Positions 60,311 to 64,000 of a stretch of DNA of 64,000 nucleotides are shown one piece after another. The notes under the pieces were generated by a model that saw nothing but the letters and a program-made list of their open reading frames with translations, had not been told where the DNA came from and did no database searches. The position numbers and the translations under genes were made by a program. The DNA comes from Brevibacterium yomogidense (GTDB lineage Bacteria > Actinomycetota > Actinomycetes > Actinomycetales > Brevibacteriaceae), in NCBI RefSeq assembly GCF_900163715.1, contig NZ_FWFF01000020.1, positions 186,001 through 250,000 on the forward strand, in the 5' to 3' direction. Position 1 is the first letter of the stretch. Each line of letters opens with the position of its first letter.

Positions 60311-62058
60311 TGGCACGACAAGCAGGGCGGCGCCCGCAGCCGCAGAGTGACGAACTGCCGTGGCTGATTCTCGGTGGCGGTCTCGCCGTGGTGTTCCTGA
60401 TCGCGGCCGCGTGGTGGATCGGAGGACTCACCAGCACTCCAGTGAAGGAAGCGACCGGATCAGCGAATCCCGCGACCATGATCTTCGGCCAGCTCGGCGG
60501 CAGCGTGCCTGTCACGGCCGGTCAGCTCACCGTGTTCGGTTTATCAGTGCTGGCGCTGTTCGCTGTCGCGGCATTGCTGGGGTGGGCCGCGTGGCGACAG
60601 ACAGGGGGCCGCTCCCGCGTCGACGATCGCGCGACGTCCATGGCGCGAGTGAAAGACATGGACGAGCTGACGGCGAAGCGGCAGGCCGCCGATGCGGAAC
60701 GTCTCGGCGCGAGTGGAGCGTCAGAGGGTGTGCCCCTGGCGAAGCTGGTGAACAACCGCAAGCGGCTGTTCGCGTCGTGGGAGTGGGTGCAGCTGTGGAT
60801 CATGGGTCCGCGTGCGGGTAAGACGTCCTGCGTGTGTGTTCCGCAGATCCTGGAGACGAAGGGGCCAGTCGTGGCCACCTCGAACAAGCGCGACATCGTC
60901 GACCTCACGCGGGGTCCGCGTTCACGTGAGGGCGTGGTGTGGGTCCACGACGTGCAGGGCATCATCGGTGAACCTGCGTCCTGATACTGGAACCCGCTGA
61001 GCTTCGTAGACGGCATGGAGAACGCGGAGAAGCTGACCGATGTGTTCGTCTCGGCCATGACGAACGCGAAGGCGCGCGAGGATGCGTACTTCGGGCCGAC
61101 AGCCAAGGGCGTGCTATCGCGCTACATCTTTGCTGCTGCACTCGGTCAGCGTCCGATCACGGACGTGTACCGGTGGGTCAATGACGAGACTGACTTCACG
61201 GCGGTACGCCTGCTACGGGACGCTGGCGAGTTCGGTCACGCGGAGAACCTTGAGGGCAATCAGAAGGTGACCTCGAAGCAGCGTGACGGCATCTTCGGTC
61301 AGGTGCGCACCTGGGTGGGCATCCTGGGCAATCCCAAGGTCGCTTCGTGGGTGCGACCGGATGCGGACCCGAACCGGCCTCAGTTCGATCCAGAGGCGTT
61401 TGTGAAGTCCTCAGACACGATCTACCTCATCAGCCGCGAGGGCGGCGGGTCGGCGCGTGCGATCACGGCAGCGTTGGTCATGGCGATCCTGCACACGGCT
61501 GAGCGGGTGGCTTCCCGGCAGGCCGGGGGCCGGCTCTCGACTCCGCTCATGGCGGTGCTCGATGAGGCGGCGAACGTGGTCCGGTGGCCGGAACTGCCGG
61601 ACCTCTACAGCCACTACGGCTCGCGCGGGATCGTCGTGTCGACGTTCTTCCAGTCCTTCGAACAGGGAATAGAGGCGTTCGGAGAGCACGGCATGAAGAA
61701 GATGTGGTCGGCCGCAAACATTCGCGTCGCCGGATCGGGCCTGTCAGAAGATCGGTTCCTGCCGTTCTTATCCTCGCTCATCGGTGACCGCGACGTGGTG
61801 AAGCGGACCTCGCAGAGTCAGGGGGGCGGCCGGATGGGTGGTCGGTCCTCGTCCACGTCGGTCCAGCGTGAACGGATCATGGAGCCTTCGGACCTGGCTC
61901 AGTTACCGCGTGGTCGCGCGGTGATGACTGCTTCGGGTCAGCCGGCCGCGCTGTTGGAGTTGGAGCATTTCTCGCAGAAGGATTACGTCGACGATGTGAA
62001 GGCGTCCCAGGAGTTCTACGAGTCGCAGATCGGCAAGGAGGAACAGCATGTCCGATGA
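60310..62058 (+). pseudogene. TraG/VirD4-type coupling protein, split by an in-frame TGA
   Basis: The gene reads as one 582-codon frame except for TGA at 60982-60984. Before it are two membrane helices (LILGGGLAVVFLIAAAWWIG and LSVLALFAVAALLGW) and Walker A MGPRAGKTS. After it the same frame continues with YWNPLSFVDG, then Walker B LMAVLDEAANVV and the C-terminal TraM-recognition part. The stop stands just before YWNP, where family members usually have Trp or another aromatic residue, so TGG to TGA is the simplest explanation. Each half alone lacks either ATP binding or hydrolysis residues. A new start at ATG 61015 could make the second half, but without Walker A. Sequencing error cannot be excluded. 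Confidence 0.8.
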
Positions 62059-62470
62059 CTTCGAAGCGGATGAACCAGTCGAGGAGCCACCGGCGTTCGA
62101 GCCGTTCTACTCATCTCTGGATGCCTGGGTAACCGATTGGCTCCTGCCGAACTACTCGCGGCCGCTGCGTGATGTCTCGCAGTTCCGGTGGGACCCGCAG
62201 TGGTGGCGCTACTCGGAGGTCGTCATGCGCCTGGAAGCGCTGTGGGCGTCGTGGGAAAAGATGCGGCTGGAAGGTGGGCCGGGGATCGTGGCGTTCTTCC
62301 GTGACTACCTGGACCCGATGATGCGGGTCATCCTCGATCCTGCCGGACCGTTCCACACCTATGATCCGAACAAGACGGGCCCGGATGGCGAACGGGATAT
62401 GCCGGAGCCATTGCCGCATTCTCCTCTAACCGTCCCGGACTTGTTCCGACTGGACTGGTCCAACGAGTAA
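62048..62470 (+). CDS. DUF4913 family protein
   Basis: A 140-residue protein rich in Trp. The pattern SSLDAWVTDWLLPNYSR, then WDPQWWRYSEVVMRLEALW, matches DUF4913, a family found next to coupling proteins in actinobacterial conjugative elements; its role is unknown. AAGGAGG lies 7 nt before ATG 62048. It overlaps the end of the coupling-protein gene by 11 bp. The gene looks intact. Confidence 0.8.
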   Translation: MSDDFEADEPVEEPPAFEPFYSSLDAWVTDWLLPNYSRPLRDVSQFRWDPQWWRYSEVVMRLEALWASWEKMRLEGGPGIVAFFRDYLDPMMRVILDPAGPFHTYDPNKTGPDGERDMPEPLPHSPLTVPDLFRLDWSNE

Positions 62471-62685
62471 GGCACGCCAGCGTCTTGTCTAACGGTAGAT
62501 TCTGAGGCGCGCTACCAGCTTGCCATCTTGTCCACGTCGGATCTACGGCCGTATGACCGGCTGTGGCCAAGAATGTCCGCTAGGTAACCGAACCGGCCAC
62601 GACATCAACTAACAGTCTGCCTTCGCTACAATTAACAAACCTAATGATTGCTCAGTGACCGTGAAGTCGCAACGAAGGAGTTGCT
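62471..62685. other. Low-GC gap between mobile remnant and acyl-CoA ligase gene
   Basis: This 215-bp stretch has the lowest GC of the window and several TAA/TTA words. TACAAT at 62627-62632 is a good -10 candidate for the ligase gene, about 54 bp before its start; no convincing -35 box is seen. The right edge of the mobile remnant probably lies here. I found no direct repeat matching the left edge. Confidence 0.4.
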
Positions 62686-64000
62686 TTGACGATCGAACTT
62701 GAACTCTCCCGCACGCACCTGCCCGTGGCATCCCTGTTCCGCCACGCCCGCGAGCTGCCCAACCGCCTCGCGCTCGTCGATTCGACGACGAGCGTCACCT
62801 ATGGGGAACTCCTGCTCCGTGTTCAGGTGGTGGCCGCGCGCCTGCATGCCGCGGGGGTCAGGCCCGATGACCGGGTGGCGGTCGTGGCGGGTAACTGTGC
62901 CGCGTTTCCTGTCGTCGTGTTAGCCACGAATTACCTCGGCGCGATCATCGTGCCGGTGAACTTCCGGCTGGCGGCCGGCGAGATCGCCTACATCCTAGGC
63001 AACTGCGAACCGACGGTCGTCGTCACGGACGCGGAGCGGGCCGATGTCACGCGGGACGCCATTGGCGATGCACCGCTGACGATGTTCGACCTGACCGAGC
63101 TCGCCGGACCAGGCCCGATCGGCGCCTCGGAGTCCGTGCCGGACCCGATGATCCGCAGTCTCACCGACGATCAGGCGATCATATACACCTCCGGCACGAC
63201 GGGCAGGCCCAAGGGCGCGGTGCTGTCCTACTCCAGCGTGCTGTCGACCACGATGCGCTCCTCGGTCTCCGGGCAATACCGGCCGGGGCAGGAGGTGGGA
63301 CTGCTGGCCTCCCCAATGTTCCACATCGCCGCCTTCAACGCGATAGACACGAACCTCGCCAATGCCGCCACAACTGTCATCACCCCGTCCACCGGGTTCG
63401 ACGCGGCTAACATTCTCGACCTCATGGAGGAGCACGGAATCACCGTGACGTTCATGGTGCCCTCGCAATGGCAGCTCATGGTCGACGAGCAGCGCCGCCG
63501 GCCGCGGGACATCAAGCTGGGGTTTTACGGCTGGGGCGCGGCGCCAGCGACCGAGGCGCTGCTCACCGCCCTACGCGAGGTGTTTCCCGAGGCGGGCTCG
63601 CAAGCGGCCTTCGGGCAGACGGAGACCTCCGGCGGTGGGGTGTCGCTCAGCCACGAGGACTCGCTGCGCAAGCTCGGATCGGTGGGCAAACCGGACCGGA
63701 ACTTCTCGATCCGGGTGGTCGACCCGGAGATGAACGACGTGCCCCACGGTGAGGTCGGCGAGATCGTCTACCAGGGGCCGGGCCTCATGAGCCGGTACTG
63801 GAACAACCCGAAGGCGACTGCCGAGGCGTTCCACGGCGGCTGGTTCCACTCCGGGGACCTCGTCCGGCAGGACGAGGAGGGCTTTCTCTACGTGGTCGAC
63901 CGGGTCAAGGACATGATCATCTCCGGTGGGGAGAATATTTACTGCGCCGAACTGGAGAACGTCGTTGCTTGGCACCCCAAGGTCGCCGAGGTGGCCGTCG
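62686..64000 (+). CDS. Acyl-CoA synthetase (AMP-forming), 3' end outside window
   Basis: At least 438 codons, still open at the window end. The ANL-family motifs are clear: IIYTSGTTGRPKG (phosphate loop, about residue 165), FGQTETSGGG (A5), GGWFHSGDLV (A7) and VVDRVKDMIISGGENIYCAE (A8 hinge). It would activate a fatty or aromatic acid with ATP and CoA. TTG 62686 has GAAGGAG 5 nt upstream and is the only start with a ribosome site. Codons TTA, CTA and TTT, rare elsewhere in the window, occur in its first 110 codons, suggesting recent transfer. Confidence 0.88.
   Translation, partial: MTIELELSRTHLPVASLFRHARELPNRLALVDSTTSVTYGELLLRVQVVAARLHAAGVRPDDRVAVVAGNCAAFPVVVLATNYLGAIIVPVNFRLAAGEIAYILGNCEPTVVVTDAERADVTRDAIGDAPLTMFDLTELAGPGPIGASESVPDPMIRSLTDDQAIIYTSGTTGRPKGAVLSYSSVLSTTMRSSVSGQYRPGQEVGLLASPMFHIAAFNAIDTNLANAATTVITPSTGFDAANILDLMEEHGITVTFMVPSQWQLMVDEQRRRPRDIKLGFYGWGAAPATEALLTALREVFPEAGSQAAFGQTETSGGGVSLSHEDSLRKLGSVGKPDRNFSIRVVDPEMNDVPHGEVGEIVYQGPGLMSRYWNNPKATAEAFHGGWFHSGDLVRQDEEGFLYVVDRVKDMIISGGENIYCAELENVVAWHPKVAEVAV

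Larger units (their letters stand above)
59380..62480 (+). mobile_element. Remnant of an actinobacterial conjugative/integrative element
   Basis: Four plus-strand frames with tight overlaps encode a small protein, a membrane protein, a TraG/VirD4-like coupling protein and a DUF4913 protein, a set common in actinobacterial conjugative elements. The region is lower in GC and uses codons such as CTA, TTA and AGA more than its neighbours. The left edge cuts the AbiEi-like gene. No integrase, relaxase, replication gene or clear attachment repeats are visible. Boundaries are approximate. Confidence 0.65.

Noticed and set aside
60982-60984. TGA as a selenocysteine codon
   Set aside because: The position corresponds to an aromatic residue in related coupling proteins, no SECIS-like hairpin follows closely and no selenoprotein genes are nearby. 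A nonsense change from TGG is simpler.
59380-62685. Complete integrative element with attachment sites
   Set aside because: No integrase, relaxase, tRNA gene or direct repeat was found at either edge, so only a remnant is claimed.
1-64000. tRNA or rRNA genes
   Set aside because: I looked for T-loop GTTCGA-type words with matching arms and for conserved rRNA segments, and found none that fold properly. A covariance scan could still find one that I missed.

Overview
The window is a 64 kb piece of a high-GC Gram-positive chromosome, most likely an actinobacterium of the Micrococcales type. The reasons are the very GC-rich third codon positions, frequent GTG starts, many TAGGAT-like -10 boxes placed 6-7 nt before a start codon (probable leaderless mRNAs), an HspR-type HAIR operator before clpB, and families mainly seen in actinobacteria (LppM-like lipoprotein, DUF5926, DUF6882, DUF4913). 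I cannot name the genus from the sequence alone.

Layout. 0-7.3 kb holds purine synthesis (end of purQ, purL, purA) interleaved with a DUF6882 protein, a TrhO-type rhodanese and a branched-chain amino acid dehydrogenase. 7.4-15 kb holds a small tyrosine phosphatase, class II aldolase, a BCCT osmolyte carrier, a UMF1-type MFS carrier and a two-subunit acyl-CoA dehydrogenase. 15-25 kb holds an LppM-like lipoprotein, a TrmH methyltransferase coupled to an ABC exporter, pyrE with a dehydrogenase and thioesterase, xthA and an OmpA-domain lipoprotein. 25-37 kb holds clpB with its HAIR site, an enoyl-CoA hydratase, an LCP protein, an overlapping DUF5926/GT2/pheA operon, and an amidohydrolase translationally coupled to a COG0523 metallochaperone-like GTPase.

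37.8-57 kb is rich in acyl-CoA catabolism. It contains short-chain dehydrogenases, two MFS carriers, two family III CoA-transferases, a two-subunit family I CoA-transferase, a divergent LysR regulator, a thiolase, both ETF subunits, another acyl-CoA dehydrogenase and a MaoC hydratase. Together these could activate a carboxylic acid with CoA, oxidise it, pass electrons to ETF and release acetyl-CoA. The substrate is not identifiable here; an aromatic-derived or dicarboxylic acid is my guess. A kinase, cardiolipin synthase and protein repair methyltransferase sit among them.

57-59.4 kb holds a NUDT19-like Nudix hydrolase and an AbiEi-like gene that lacks its end. 59.4-62.5 kb is a remnant of a conjugative element: a coupling protein split by one TGA codon, a membrane protein, a DUF4913 protein and a small protein. 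No integrase or relaxase is visible. An acyl-CoA ligase with unusual codons starts at 62,686 and runs out of the window.

The signals most worth a second look are the orphan promoter and 65-nt hairpin at about 50.14-50.25 kb, the duplicated domain around OmpA in the 23.6 kb lipoprotein, the ABC ATPase without an H-loop histidine, the amidohydrolase/COG0523 pair, the 21-bp perfect palindrome inside trmH, and the broken coupling protein next to the truncated AbiEi gene.
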